The notes: generated by a model from the sequence alone, not told the origin. A stretch of 34,940 nt of DNA from Clostridiales bacterium (GCA_012735495.1 JAAYHD010000035.1:1-34940), one strand, 5' to 3'; positions 1-8,282 are shown, numbered from the stretch's first letter. Made by a program: numbers and translations.

Positions 1-2
1 AG

Positions 3-287
3 CCTGCACCTTATGTATCCGAGGTTGTAAGCCCGACCTTCAAAATAGATGGTGATATTAACATCAACAATAAGAAAGATGCTAACCTGTTGACAGCTGT
101 CAACGCTTGCCTGAAGTTCAAGCTGGGTGACGAAGATGTATTAGCAGACGATGTTGTTAAGGTTGAGGCATTTGGTACCAACGATCAGTTCTATGTTAGG
201 AGCGTAACAATTAAACAGACATTTGCTAGCGGCGCTTATATCGAACACACAGTAAATGTTGGTTACCCTCTTACAAAGACGAACTAA
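3..287 (+). CDS. C-terminal part of an unrecognised protein (cut by window start)
   Basis: The frame is open from the window edge and ends at TAA 285-287, giving 94 residues of the C-terminus. The sequence is rich in alternating hydrophobic and polar residues (for example VKVEAFGTNDQFYVRSVTIK), which suggests a beta-rich and possibly extracellular domain, but I do not recognise a family. The frame continues upstream of the internal TTG at 90, so a start there is unlikely. A strong terminator follows 23 bases after the stop, so this is the last gene of its transcript. Function unknown. Confidence 0.6.
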   Translation, partial: PAPYVSEVVSPTFKIDGDININNKKDANLLTAVNACLKFKLGDEDVLADDVVKVEAFGTNDQFYVRSVTIKQTFASGAYIEHTVNVGYPLTKTN

Positions 288-310
288 TTGATACTGAAAT
301 ATAACTTAAA

Positions 311-342
311 GAGGTGTCCCAAAACGGGACACCTCTTTTTTA
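311..342 (+). terminator. Intrinsic terminator of the gene ending at 287
   Basis: A perfect 10-bp stem, GAGGTGTCCC (311-320) with GGGACACCTC (326-335), has an AAAAC loop and is followed directly by a run of six T. This is a textbook rho-independent terminator. Confidence 0.93.
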
Positions 343-375
343 AGGCTTTTTATCAGGCTCTTTTGCAATAGTTGG

Positions 376-398
376 GGTGGGATTCTTTGAATCCCGCC
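376..398. repeat. Second hairpin downstream of the terminator
   Basis: GGTGGGATTC (376-385) pairs with GAATCCCGCC (389-398) across a TTT loop with one G-T pair. There is no clean T run on either side (TAATTTATTG follows on the plus strand). It may be a backup terminator or a leftover of a mobile repeat; only the stem is visible. Confidence 0.5.
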
Positions 399-429
399 TA
401 ATTTATTGTAATAAGAGTGATTTTAATGT

Positions 430-777
430 TTAGGTCCATAATTCATGTTTTTGGGCATCAGAAATACCTGAGCTTTCCGCTGCCTTTATCCAGTCAAAGA
501 AAGCTGTCCTTACGGCTGCGTTCATAGTATTTTCTGAGGTTTGCGGGCATGGTTTTTTTGCAGTCTCTTCCTTACCCTCTCTACGTTATAAGAGAATGTC
601 GTTTTCTACTGGGCTGTATATCAAATACGATACGTTTAGCCAGGCTAGTAAGCTACCGGCATTGCCTAAAAACTCATCTGTATGAACCATGGGATTATCG
701 AATAAAGGGCATAAAACAGCTGCAAGAACCATGCAGAGACGCAAGGTTCTTACAGCAATTTTAATCTATGCATTCCT
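430..777 (-). pseudogene. Possible decayed minus-strand reading frame
   Basis: On the minus strand one frame runs from just after a TAG near 760 down to a TAA at 430-432 and is broken by a single in-frame TAA at 586-588. The upstream half gives a hydrophobic stretch followed by MVHTDEFLGNAGSLLAWLNV. The downstream half contains NAAVRTAFFDWIKAAESSGI, which looks coding-like and amphipathic. No ribosome binding site or good start codon is visible and I do not recognise a family. It may be the relic of a lost gene, or chance openness in a 465-base gap. The plus strand also has a 71-codon frame at 549-764, which looks spurious. Confidence 0.25.
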
Positions 778-806
778 AGGCTAATTTATAAGTTAATATA
801 GTCTGT

Positions 807-2666
807 TTATTTTGATTTCAACTCCTGTTCAATATAGGGCTTGGCAAGCCTGTTGACCGTTATTCCAAGGCCTATAAGAGCCCAGAAAACAGGGGCTACG
901 GTAAGGCTTGAGTCATTGGCAAGCCCGAGTACGATGTAGCTGACAGAGGCGGCAAGGATGGCTGCGCCAACCTGCGCATAATAGCTTTTAAACCTTCCCT
1001 TTATATATAACCTTAAGCTGGATATGAAGTACATGGCATAAAACACGATGAACGCAATCAATGAGAGAACGCCGGTCTGCACTCCAATCTGCAGGTATAA
1101 GTTATGGGGTTTTGTCAGCAATTCGCCTTTGAAACCGTAGTTATAAAGATTGACATAATCCTGCTGGGGGAAGGCCATGACAAAGGTATCGGCACCGGAA
1201 CCAAAAACTATATATTTCTTTAGTAAAGGAATTGTTCTTGACCATATATATCCGCGGCCGGAAGCATATCTTTCATAGCCGGAAAACAGCACATGGGGTG
1301 CGGTAATAATTTTATCGAATTTGCCGTATTGGTTCATGTAGTAGTACGTGTTGTCCCCGGTTTGGTTGGTAAAGAACCAGGCATTATTGTTGATTAATAC
1401 ATAGAAAAGATCCTTATCCTCATATTTTGCGGTTCCGAGGCTGAAGCCGGGGAAACGTTCATCGTTAATCAAGTATTCCTTTTTGTCCTCGGAATAAGTC
1501 AAATTGACGGTTTGACCGTTATCGTCACTGACGGTGAAATAACCGTAATTATTTACAATATCAAACCTTACATGAAGCTTTTCATTATTATAATTTATTA
1601 TAACCTCATCATCGCCTGTGACAATTTCTTTAAGGGGCGGTTCCGTCTTGGTAAATACAACAGCCTGCTTCACGCTGTTTATAAGAACATTGTCATTTGC
1701 CTTATTATACAGGTATACGGAGGATATAATTAAAAGCAGCATGGGTATGGAAAGGTAGAAGTATTTTATTAGATACCTGGACAGCATTACCAGGGCTATA
1801 GCAAATGCAACCGCAAGCCCTATAAGACCTGTTTTTGATTTTGAACCAAAGAGGCTTAAGACAATTCCCACGGCTGAAAGGATATACAGTGGAATCATCC
1901 GCTTGTTTTTATTGGTAAGAGCCGACAGGACCAGCAAAAAGGAAGCGGTCATGGCGGCATATGATCCTACATAGTTGGGATTATAAAAGGTCAGGTATAC
2001 ACGGTTTTTTTCAAAATTAAACTGAACGGTATCCCTGCTGCTCCAGTAATCGGAAGGAAGTATTAATTTTAATCCCAGGTCCGTGGTGAAGAAGTCTTTC
2101 CCGAAATACTGGGTAAGTCCCAGGATGCTCATAACAAGAATGCTTATGGCGAAGCAGTTGACAATCAGCCTTACATCCCGTTCCGTCCGGACTACCTGCA
2201 GGCAGTAATATACCAAAAGGCAATATCCCAGGAGCACAAAGACCGATTCAAAATGCTCATAGATACCGCGGAAGCTGTATGCCCTGTAATCGGAGAATAT
2301 GGAAGACAGCAAGGCCAGGGCGGCATATATTCCAAGGGGTATCAGGATATGCGTATACTGAATGTCTCTTTTATCAATATATGCTTTAATGAGTGCAATA
2401 ATCGCCATGAAAACGACAGCGACAAGGAAGAACTGCTGCTTGTAATAAAGGAAAAAGTCCGTGTAAAGGTCATTATATGTGAACCAAGAGAACTTTGACA
2501 GGTTTGTATTATATTCCTTAAGCCTTACTATGAAGGGAAGAACCGAAAGAACGAATATAATGGGAAGCAACAGCCATATGCTTGTCCCGGTTTCGATCTG
2601 CTGATGCTTTGACTTGTTATTCTTGTCGGATGTTCCCTTGTTCTGACCTTTATTCTTGTTAGCCAT
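807..2666 (-). CDS. O-antigen ligase/polymerase family (Wzy_C-like) membrane protein
   Basis: A 619-residue polytopic membrane protein. The N-terminus is cytoplasmic and very basic and polar (Lys/Asn/Gln/Ser-rich, residues 1-25). About ten to twelve hydrophobic segments follow, interrupted by a large polar insert near residues 335-470 that is probably extracytoplasmic. Near residue 518 is KPHNLYLQIGVQTG, matching the conserved His-Asn motif of the Wzy_C/WaaL family, preceded by GSGADTFVMAFPQ. Members ligate or polymerise glycans carried on undecaprenyl phosphate at the outer face of the membrane. In a Gram-positive host the likely target is a secondary cell-wall or exopolysaccharide, or glycosylation of a surface protein. 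ATG at 2666 has AAAGGAG upstream. It stands alone, with no glycosyltransferases nearby, so the substrate cannot be inferred. Confidence 0.85.
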   Translation of the reverse strand: MANKNKGQNKGTSDKNNKSKHQQIETGTSIWLLLPIIFVLSVLPFIVRLKEYNTNLSKFSWFTYNDLYTDFFLYYKQQFFLVAVVFMAIIALIKAYIDKRDIQYTHILIPLGIYAALALLSSIFSDYRAYSFRGIYEHFESVFVLLGYCLLVYYCLQVVRTERDVRLIVNCFAISILVMSILGLTQYFGKDFFTTDLGLKLILPSDYWSSRDTVQFNFEKNRVYLTFYNPNYVGSYAAMTASFLLVLSALTNKNKRMIPLYILSAVGIVLSLFGSKSKTGLIGLAVAFAIALVMLSRYLIKYFYLSIPMLLLIISSVYLYNKANDNVLINSVKQAVVFTKTEPPLKEIVTGDDEVIINYNNEKLHVRFDIVNNYGYFTVSDDNGQTVNLTYSEDKKEYLINDERFPGFSLGTAKYEDKDLFYVLINNNAWFFTNQTGDNTYYYMNQYGKFDKIITAPHVLFSGYERYASGRGYIWSRTIPLLKKYIVFGSGADTFVMAFPQQDYVNLYNYGFKGELLTKPHNLYLQIGVQTGVLSLIAFIVFYAMYFISSLRLYIKGRFKSYYAQVGAAILAASVSYIVLGLANDSSLTVAPVFWALIGLGITVNRLAKPYIEQELKSK

Positions 2667-2710
2667 CTGTGTATTCTCCTTTACGATATGAAATTAGAGC
2701 TATTATTTAG

Positions 2711-2739
2711 ATTATACAACTTTTATGGGAATCGTACAA
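2711..2739 (-). promoter_or_regulatory. SigmaA-type promoter for the O-antigen ligase-like gene
   Basis: On the minus strand TTGTAC (2734-2739), a 17-base spacer and TATAAT (2711-2716) lie about 45 bases upstream of the start codon. Confidence 0.7.
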
Positions 2740-2746
2740 GGTTGCC

Positions 2747-3256
2747 TTATTCTGACATAAACTCCTTAACCTGCGGAATTTTGTTCAGCAATGGATAAAG
2801 GGCTGCCGACAGGACAATGCCGAACATATTCTGAACCGTGTTAAGCGGTACACCCGACAGGGCGCCGCCGAAACCGTACATGAAGTATTCGACGCAAAAA
2901 TATCCCAGGGTAACGAGAATACCCCCTGCCACACCCGCCGCTATGACGGAAAGAAGGGACCTTTTAAAACACCTGTATATAAATGACGCTGCCAGGGCGG
3001 TCAGGGCTTTTATAATCAACGTGGCCGCAGCATACTGCGGGTATCCGGCTAGCAGGTCCGCAAGCAATGATCCGATTCCGGCCGACAGGGCGCCATACAG
3101 GGGACCGAGTATTACACCACATAGTATCACAAAAGAATCCCCGGGATGAATATACCCTGTAGGTGACGGAATTCTGATGATGTAGGTTGCGAAGCAGGTA
3201 AAAGCGGCCATTAAGGATGCGGTAATGAATCTTTTAAGCTGTTTTGAATTCATCAT
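2747..3256 (-). CDS. ECF transporter S component family protein
   Basis: A 169-residue membrane protein with five to six hydrophobic helices. The N-terminal region IIRIPSPTGYIHPGDSFVIL, followed by GVILGPLYGALSAGIGSLLAD, is typical of the substrate-binding S components of energy-coupling factor transporters of the PF07155-like group. S components bind a vitamin or similar solute and couple to a shared EcfA-EcfA'-EcfT module. That module is not in this window, so it probably uses one encoded elsewhere. The frame stays open upstream to 3379, but the first ATG of the ATG-ATG pair at 3256 follows GGGGAGGAAACAGT, a strong ribosome binding site, so the shorter form is preferred. No riboswitch was recognised upstream, so the substrate is unknown. 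Confidence 0.8.
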   Translation of the reverse strand: MMNSKQLKRFITASLMAAFTCFATYIIRIPSPTGYIHPGDSFVILCGVILGPLYGALSAGIGSLLADLLAGYPQYAAATLIIKALTALAASFIYRCFKRSLLSVIAAGVAGGILVTLGYFCVEYFMYGFGGALSGVPLNTVQNMFGIVLSAALYPLLNKIPQVKEFMSE

Positions 3257-3372
3257 ACTGTTTCCTCCCCAGTTATTATGCTTTCCTATTAAAATATTAA
3301 TAGAAATAATAGCACAGAAAACATCCGAATACAATAAAAAAATCCGCAATTTGCGGCTGTTGTCTAAAGAAT

Positions 3373-3401
3373 TTGACACCTGGTAATACTTATAATATAA
3401 T
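3373..3401 (+). promoter_or_regulatory. Consensus sigmaA promoter for the metal ABC importer operon
   Basis: TTGACA (3373-3378), a 17-base spacer and TATAAT (3396-3401) match the consensus in all twelve positions, 49 bases before the start codon at 3451. Such a strong promoter ahead of a metal importer normally needs a repressor (Zur, Fur or MntR type), but I could not identify an operator with confidence. Confidence 0.9.
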
Positions 3402-3450
3402 TTGATAAATGCAAACGGCTGCTATTTATACATACCGAAGGTGATTGATT

Positions 3451-4452
3451 ATGAGAAGAAAACTCGTTATATTGGCAGGAAGCATGGTTTTCCTTGCAGC
3501 GGCGGTTTTGTTATTGGTATTATACATAAACAGGACCGGCAGAAAAGCTTCAGAAGGTGTAGATAGCAGTATCCATGTTGTAACATCATTCTATCCCGTA
3601 TATGTTCTGACAATTAATATGACCGACGGCATTTCGGACATAAAGGTTGACAGCCTTACCGATTTCAGCAGGGGTTGCCTTCATGACTACCGGCTTACAA
3701 CCAATGATATGAGGCTGCTCTCCGACGCGGATGTGTTTGTAATTAACGGCGGAGGCATGGAGGAGTATTTACAGGATGTAATGGACGGCTACCCTAATCT
3801 GAAAATAATCAATCTTGGCGAAGGAATAGACATGCTGGAAAGCAAGCTTCATGAAGGGGAGAAAAACCCTCATGTATGGCTTGATCCGCAGCTTTACATG
3901 GTCCAGATTGAGAATGCAAGGAAGGGATTGACGGATTTCATCGGCAATTTTAAGGGCAAACGGGGTGGCGGCAGAAATATTGATGAAGAGGACAAGGACA
4001 GAATTATTGATAAGATAAATTCCAATGCCGAGGCATATACTGCGAGAGTCCGGGAGCTTTCCGATGAAATGGACAACCTGCTTGATACGGTAAAAGGAAA
4101 GGCGGAGAGCAACAAAATAAGCGCAAAAGTGGTGGTTTTTCACGATTCCTTTGCGTATCTTGCGGGCAAGGCCGGACTTGAGACGGCTTATGCCGTTGAG
4201 ATTGATGAGGATACGCCCCTTAGTGCCGGAGAAGTGGCGGAAATAATCAATGCCGTCCGGCAGGATAATATACGCTTCCTGTTTACTGAGGAACAGTATG
4301 ATGACAATATTGCCAACAGGATATCGGAAGAAACCGGCGCACAGATATATATAATTGATTCGGCTGTTACCGGAGATGCGGAAAAGGATTCATACCTTAA
4401 GGCAATGAGAAAGAATATAGACACATTAAAAGGAGCTTTTGAGGAACCATAA
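3451..4452 (+). CDS. znuA: Metal ABC transporter substrate-binding protein (ZnuA/AdcA type)
   Basis: A 333-residue cluster A-I binding protein for zinc or manganese. From the ATG at 3451, three His ligand candidates are in family contexts: H78 (GCLHDYRLT), H141 (NPHVWLDP) and H231 (VVFHDSFAYL). A fourth acidic ligand is probably in FTEEQ near residue 280. The N-terminus has one hydrophobic helix (about 5-26) but no lipobox cysteine, so the protein seems membrane-anchored by the helix instead of lipid-modified. The His-rich loop of many ZnuA proteins is absent; the matching region is short and charged (about 168-190). The frame can start six bases earlier at a TTG, but the ATG has the better spacing to GAAGGTG. 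First gene of a three-gene importer operon. Confidence 0.88.
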   Translation: MRRKLVILAGSMVFLAAAVLLLVLYINRTGRKASEGVDSSIHVVTSFYPVYVLTINMTDGISDIKVDSLTDFSRGCLHDYRLTTNDMRLLSDADVFVINGGGMEEYLQDVMDGYPNLKIINLGEGIDMLESKLHEGEKNPHVWLDPQLYMVQIENARKGLTDFIGNFKGKRGGGRNIDEEDKDRIIDKINSNAEAYTARVRELSDEMDNLLDTVKGKAESNKISAKVVVFHDSFAYLAGKAGLETAYAVEIDEDTPLSAGEVAEIINAVRQDNIRFLFTEEQYDDNIANRISEETGAQIYIIDSAVTGDAEKDSYLKAMRKNIDTLKGAFEEP

Positions 4453-4497
4453 GCAATTCTGTAGGCGGTCCGGATACCGCAAAGGCGGAGGATAACT

Positions 4498-5289
4498 ATG
4501 TCAAACAGCTTCCAAACGGAACATGAGAATATTTGCATGAATGCAAACCATGGGCGGAATGACGATTCCGCATGCGGTTTTCACTGCATAAAGATAAATG
4601 ACATATCTGTCATTGCCGGCGGGCAGACGATTATAGACAAGGTTAACCTTCATATACACTGTGGGAAGGTTACTGCTATAATAGGAAGAAACGGAGCCGG
4701 CAAAACAACGCTTATAAGGGCCATACTCGGCGAGATAAAGCACAGCGGTACCATTGAGTTTATGGATCTGAAAAACGAGTCCAGGATTGACCTTAAGATC
4801 GGTTATGTTCCGCAGTATATCAATATAGAGAAAAACTCACCCATGAGCGTTTATGACCTGTTTGCCGGATATATAAGCAATTACCCGGTTTTCCTAAGGA
4901 AAAACAGGAAGGTGTATGAGAAGGTCGTAAAGCAGTTAAGCATATTTGACGCCCGGGATTTGATTGATAAACGGGTATGCGACCTGTCAGGAGGGGAGCT
5001 TCAGAGGGTCCTGCTTTCCATAGCCGTTACGCCGGTGCCGAATCTTTTGCTTCTTGACGAGCCTGTGTCAGGTGTTGATCAAAAGGGATTGGATTTATTT
5101 TATAAGAATATCCAATACCTGAAAGAGCATTACGATCTGGCTATGATTGTGGTATCCCATGATTTTGAGTTCGTAAAGAAATATTCCGACCATGTTATAC
5201 TGCTTGATAAAACCATTCTTCGGGAGGGCTCTTTTGAGGATGTAAGCCGGTCCGAAGAGTTTAGGAAGGTGTTCGGGGGGATCGCCTGA
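4498..5289 (+). CDS. znuC: Metal ABC transporter ATP-binding protein (ZnuC type)
   Basis: A 263-residue ABC ATPase that powers the importer. Walker A GRNGAGKT is at 63-70, the Q-loop at GYVPQ (102-106), the signature LSGGE at 163-167, Walker B LLLLDE at 183-188, the D-loop SGVD after it, and the H-loop His at 221. ATG 4498 follows GGCGGAGGATAACT. Before the ABC fold there is an unusual hydrophilic N-terminal extension of about 30 residues containing four His and three Cys (for example HENICMNANH and ACGFHC), absent from typical ZnuC; it could bind metal, which is my inference. The stop overlaps the permease start by one base (TGATG), which implies translational coupling. Confidence 0.9.
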   Translation: MSNSFQTEHENICMNANHGRNDDSACGFHCIKINDISVIAGGQTIIDKVNLHIHCGKVTAIIGRNGAGKTTLIRAILGEIKHSGTIEFMDLKNESRIDLKIGYVPQYINIEKNSPMSVYDLFAGYISNYPVFLRKNRKVYEKVVKQLSIFDARDLIDKRVCDLSGGELQRVLLSIAVTPVPNLLLLDEPVSGVDQKGLDLFYKNIQYLKEHYDLAMIVVSHDFEFVKKYSDHVILLDKTILREGSFEDVSRSEEFRKVFGGIA

Positions 5290-6131
5290 TGGATGCGATA
5301 TATGATATTATGGAAAAAATTCTGCCTTTTTCATGGGTGGAATACAATTTTATGAAGAATGCCCTGCTTGCCATCATTATTATAACTCCCCTCTTCGGCA
5401 TGCTTGGAACCATGGTAATAAACAACCGTATGGCATTTTTCTCGGATTCCCTGGGACATTCCGCCCTTACGGGAATAGGTGTCGGTACGCTTCTCGGCAT
5501 ACGGGACACGAACCTGTCCATGGTGATGTATGCGGTGGTTTTCGCTCTTATGCTTAATTATATAAATCGCAGGAGAACCATGTCCACCGATACTGTTATA
5601 TCCGTATTCGCTTCATTAAGTATGGCTGCCGGCCTTATGATATTGTCCCGCGGGGGCAATTTCTCCAGGTATTCAAGCCTGTTGGTCGGAGACATTCTCA
5701 GCATATCCTCCCCGGAAATAGGGCTCCTGCTTATTATATTTATAGTGTCACTGGCATATTGGAGTCTGTGCTTTAACAAGCTTCACTGCGTGGGAGTCAA
5801 TGTGACCCTGGCAAAAAGCAAAAACATCAGGACCAACCTGGTTGAGGATACGTTCAGTATATTGATTGCGGTAATTGTCATGCTGTCTATAAAATGGATC
5901 GGCATACTTATCGTAAACGCGCTGCTCATTTTACCGGCTGCCGCCGCCAGAAACATATCCTCAAATATGAGAGAATATCATCTGTTTTCGGTGCTTATAT
6001 CAGTGTTTTCCGGAATCGCAGGGCTTGTCCTGTCATATTACCTGGGGTCGGCTACGGGACCGACGGTGGTCATAATTGCGTCCATACTATTCTTTATTAC
6101 ATTTGTTATCGGTACTTCAAGAGGCAAATAA
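5289..6131 (+). CDS. znuB: Metal ABC transporter permease (ZnuB type, ABC-3 family)
   Basis: A 280-residue ABC-3 family permease with seven to nine hydrophobic segments. Family landmarks include the N-terminal region FMKNALLAIIIITPLFGMLG, FFSDSLGHSALTGIGVG (the conserved SH.A..G motif), and IGILIVNALLILPAAAARN in the C-terminal half. It forms the membrane channel for Zn2+ or Mn2+ together with the ATPase upstream. Its start overlaps the ATPase stop by one base, so production is coupled. No convincing terminator follows; an AT-rich gap of 129 bases leads to the next gene. Confidence 0.9.
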   Translation: MDAIYDIMEKILPFSWVEYNFMKNALLAIIIITPLFGMLGTMVINNRMAFFSDSLGHSALTGIGVGTLLGIRDTNLSMVMYAVVFALMLNYINRRRTMSTDTVISVFASLSMAAGLMILSRGGNFSRYSSLLVGDILSISSPEIGLLLIIFIVSLAYWSLCFNKLHCVGVNVTLAKSKNIRTNLVEDTFSILIAVIVMLSIKWIGILIVNALLILPAAAARNISSNMREYHLFSVLISVFSGIAGLVLSYYLGSATGPTVVIIASILFFITFVIGTSRGK

Positions 6132-6260
6132 ATATTTTATAAGTAAAAAAAAGATAATATTTTCAGTGGAAAATTATACTATATTTTGCTATTATGATGA
6201 TGGGAAAAATGTAATCCGGCAAAAAGCCTGAATCATCGTCCGGCAGGAGGTTATATTAAT

Positions 6261-7382
6261 TTGTCGAGGCTTAATCAGTACTTGAAGATATTGGTCAACC
6301 TGTTGATTGCAATTGGAGCTGTGCTGTTTTTTATCTTTGTCGTTCCAAGGATTCTTAGTTTTTTTCTGCCATTTGTGATAGGATGGATTGTGGCGATGAT
6401 AGCCAATCCTCTTGTCAGGTTCCTTGAGACGAAGGTAAAGATACTAAGAAAGCACAGTTCGGCGATAATTATTGTGCTGGTTATCGGAGCAATAATGGGA
6501 ATCCTGTACCTGCTGATAACGGTGCTTGTCAAGGAAACAATGCAGCTTATAAGCGACCTGCCTAATATATTGGAACAGCTTGAAACAGAACTAACCAACC
6601 TGTCGATCAGGATCAGGAATTTAAGTGACAGTATGCCGCAGTCCGTACAGCACTTTATAAACAAGGTGCTTGACGGAATAAACCGCAACCTGACGCAATT
6701 TGAGATTAAGGATGACCTGTTCACCATCAGCGTGGCAAGCAGCCTGGCGCAAAACATAGCGGAATTCTTCCTGACGCTGATTGTAACAATCCTGTCGGCA
6801 TACTTCTTTATCGTAAAAAAGGATGACATAACCGCAAGCCTGTATAAGATTCTGCCAAACTCAATGGTTGACGGATGGCGTTTTATATATACTAATTTCG
6901 GAAAAGCGGTGGGGGGATACTTTAAAGCGCAGTTTAAGATCATGCTGGTTTTGTGCGTGATCATGTTCGTTGGCTTTGAGATACTGCGCGTTTCATACTC
7001 GTTCCTGCTTGCCCTGGGGATTGCTTTCCTGGATTTTCTTCCCGTTTTCGGTACGGGGGCCGTGCTGTGGCCCTGGGCATTGGTTGACATGCTGTCCGGC
7101 AATTATTTCAGGGCCGTCGGCCTGATTGTAATTTACCTGGCATGCCAGATTATCAAGCAGGTGCTTCAGCCTAAAATGGTTGGGGACAGCATTGGATTAA
7201 GCCCATTAAGTACGCTGGTGTTCCTATATATAGGCTACCGGTTGTACGGGGTAATAGGCATGATAATCGGTGTCCCGGTCGGTATGGTTATTGTGAGCCT
7301 GTACAGAGTGGGGATGTTTGACAGGCTTATACGGGGATTTAAGATAATTATTCATGATATAAATGAATTCAGAAAATTTTAA
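6261..7382 (+). CDS. ytvI: AI-2E family / YtvI-like sporulation membrane protein
   Basis: A 373-residue polytopic protein of the AI-2E transporter (PF01594) family. It has two N-terminal helices, a third after a short basic loop (KILRKHSSA), an amphipathic extracytoplasmic region (about 95-160), then further helices carrying FLDFLPVFGTGAVLWPWAL and the C-terminal GVPVGMVIVSLYRVGMF. Length and pattern fit the sporulation integral membrane protein YtvI of spore-forming Firmicutes; the subfamily is inferred from the general pattern and the spore-forming host. YtvI has no settled biochemical role. The start is TTG at 6261, chosen because GCAGGAGG ends ten bases upstream. Confidence 0.75.
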   Translation: MSRLNQYLKILVNLLIAIGAVLFFIFVVPRILSFFLPFVIGWIVAMIANPLVRFLETKVKILRKHSSAIIIVLVIGAIMGILYLLITVLVKETMQLISDLPNILEQLETELTNLSIRIRNLSDSMPQSVQHFINKVLDGINRNLTQFEIKDDLFTISVASSLAQNIAEFFLTLIVTILSAYFFIVKKDDITASLYKILPNSMVDGWRFIYTNFGKAVGGYFKAQFKIMLVLCVIMFVGFEILRVSYSFLLALGIAFLDFLPVFGTGAVLWPWALVDMLSGNYFRAVGLIVIYLACQIIKQVLQPKMVGDSIGLSPLSTLVFLYIGYRLYGVIGMIIGVPVGMVIVSLYRVGMFDRLIRGFKIIIHDINEFRKF

Positions 7383-7417
7383 GCGTCTTGTATAAATTCA
7401 TTCGGTTTAATTTACAA

Positions 7418-7446
7418 TTGACGAATTTCGTGCTAGTATATAAGAT
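7418..7446 (+). promoter_or_regulatory. Probable sigmaA promoter for the Panacea-domain gene
   Basis: TTGACG (7418-7423), a 17-base spacer and TAAGAT (7441-7446, inside TATATAAGATAAAT) lie about 50 bases before the start codon at 7497. Confidence 0.5.
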
Positions 7447-7496
7447 AAATCAAAAACTAATGAATTATTATCTGATAATGAGTAAGGGGTATTTAA

Positions 7497-8282
7497 ATGG
7501 GAAACGAAATTAATAATGAGGGCGTTATAACAGCAGAAGAAATCAAGCAGATACTTGACGATTATTGCATTGGCAAAAAGCCGTTGGCCAAGCTGCTCGG
7601 CTGGGGAGAGACAACCATTATCCGCTATATAAAAGGGGATGTCCCGACGGCGGAGTATTCGATCAAGTTAAAGAGGCTTCTTGATAATCCGGAATTTTAT
7701 TATGACTTATTGTTGAGAAGAAAGGGCAGCCTTACCAATGTTGCTTTCAGAAAGAGCAAGAAAGCGGTTTTATCGAAAATCATGTCATCAAAGATTTATG
7801 CAGTGTCATATTATATCATAAATAAGATAGATGCCGACATATGTCCCGGTTATCTGCAGTATTTTCTTTACTATATCCAGGCGTTTGCACTGGCTTTGAA
7901 CGACAAGGAGATGTTCCAGGAGGAATACAGTATAAACAACGAGCAGGTACCGTATTTAAAGCTATATCAGACACTGAAACGCTGTGGGATACGTACTCTT
8001 GAGCTGGGAGAGGGATATCTTTCGGATCAGGATCTGGAGATTATAGACTCGGTTCATGAATCCTTTTCATGGTATGGACCGCAGGCCCTTAGGGAATTTA
8101 TGCGAATAGAAAGGGCCGGGTTTAAGGAGGGCAAAGACGTAAACAACAACAGGATTTATACAAAGGAAAGCATTATGCAGTGCTTTAAGGATATCTGCAG
8201 GAGGTACGATATTCATAAAGCCGGTGACATCTATAAATATCCTGACAGAATGTTTACTGAAATAAAGAATATGAACAATTAA
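7497..8282 (+). CDS. HTH plus Panacea (DUF4065/SocA-like) protein, possible orphan antitoxin
   Basis: A 261-residue soluble protein in two parts. Residues about 12-65 form a helix-turn-helix of the type fused to MqsA-like antitoxins (KPLAKLLGWGETTIIRYIKG, then PTAEYSIKLKRLLDNP). Residues about 98-200 resemble the Panacea/DUF4065 fold, with YYIINK followed by PGYLQYFLYYIQAFALALND, the hallmark LQK/LLYY-type helix. Panacea proteins (GepA, SocA) act as antitoxins or protease adaptors and are usually next to a toxin gene. Here no toxin-like gene is adjacent: YtvI lies upstream and an SSB-like gene downstream. It may therefore be a repurposed regulator or pair with a distant partner. The start has AAGGGGTATTTAA upstream. 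Confidence 0.72.
   Translation: MGNEINNEGVITAEEIKQILDDYCIGKKPLAKLLGWGETTIIRYIKGDVPTAEYSIKLKRLLDNPEFYYDLLLRRKGSLTNVAFRKSKKAVLSKIMSSKIYAVSYYIINKIDADICPGYLQYFLYYIQAFALALNDKEMFQEEYSINNEQVPYLKLYQTLKRCGIRTLELGEGYLSDQDLEIIDSVHESFSWYGPQALREFMRIERAGFKEGKDVNNNRIYTKESIMQCFKDICRRYDIHKAGDIYKYPDRMFTEIKNMNN

Noticed and set aside
549-764. 71-codon plus-strand frame in the first gap
   Set aside because: No ribosome binding site, unusual Cys/Arg-rich composition, and it is antisense to a more protein-like minus-strand frame.
3257-3444. Vitamin riboswitch upstream of the ECF S component
   Set aside because: The gap is AT-rich, with no TPP, FMN, cobalamin or THF conserved core that I could recognise.
6275-7102. 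275-codon minus-strand frame opposite the YtvI-like gene
   Set aside because: It is a shadow of a well-supported membrane protein and has a Ser/Ile/Arg-rich composition typical of antisense reading of hydrophobic codons.
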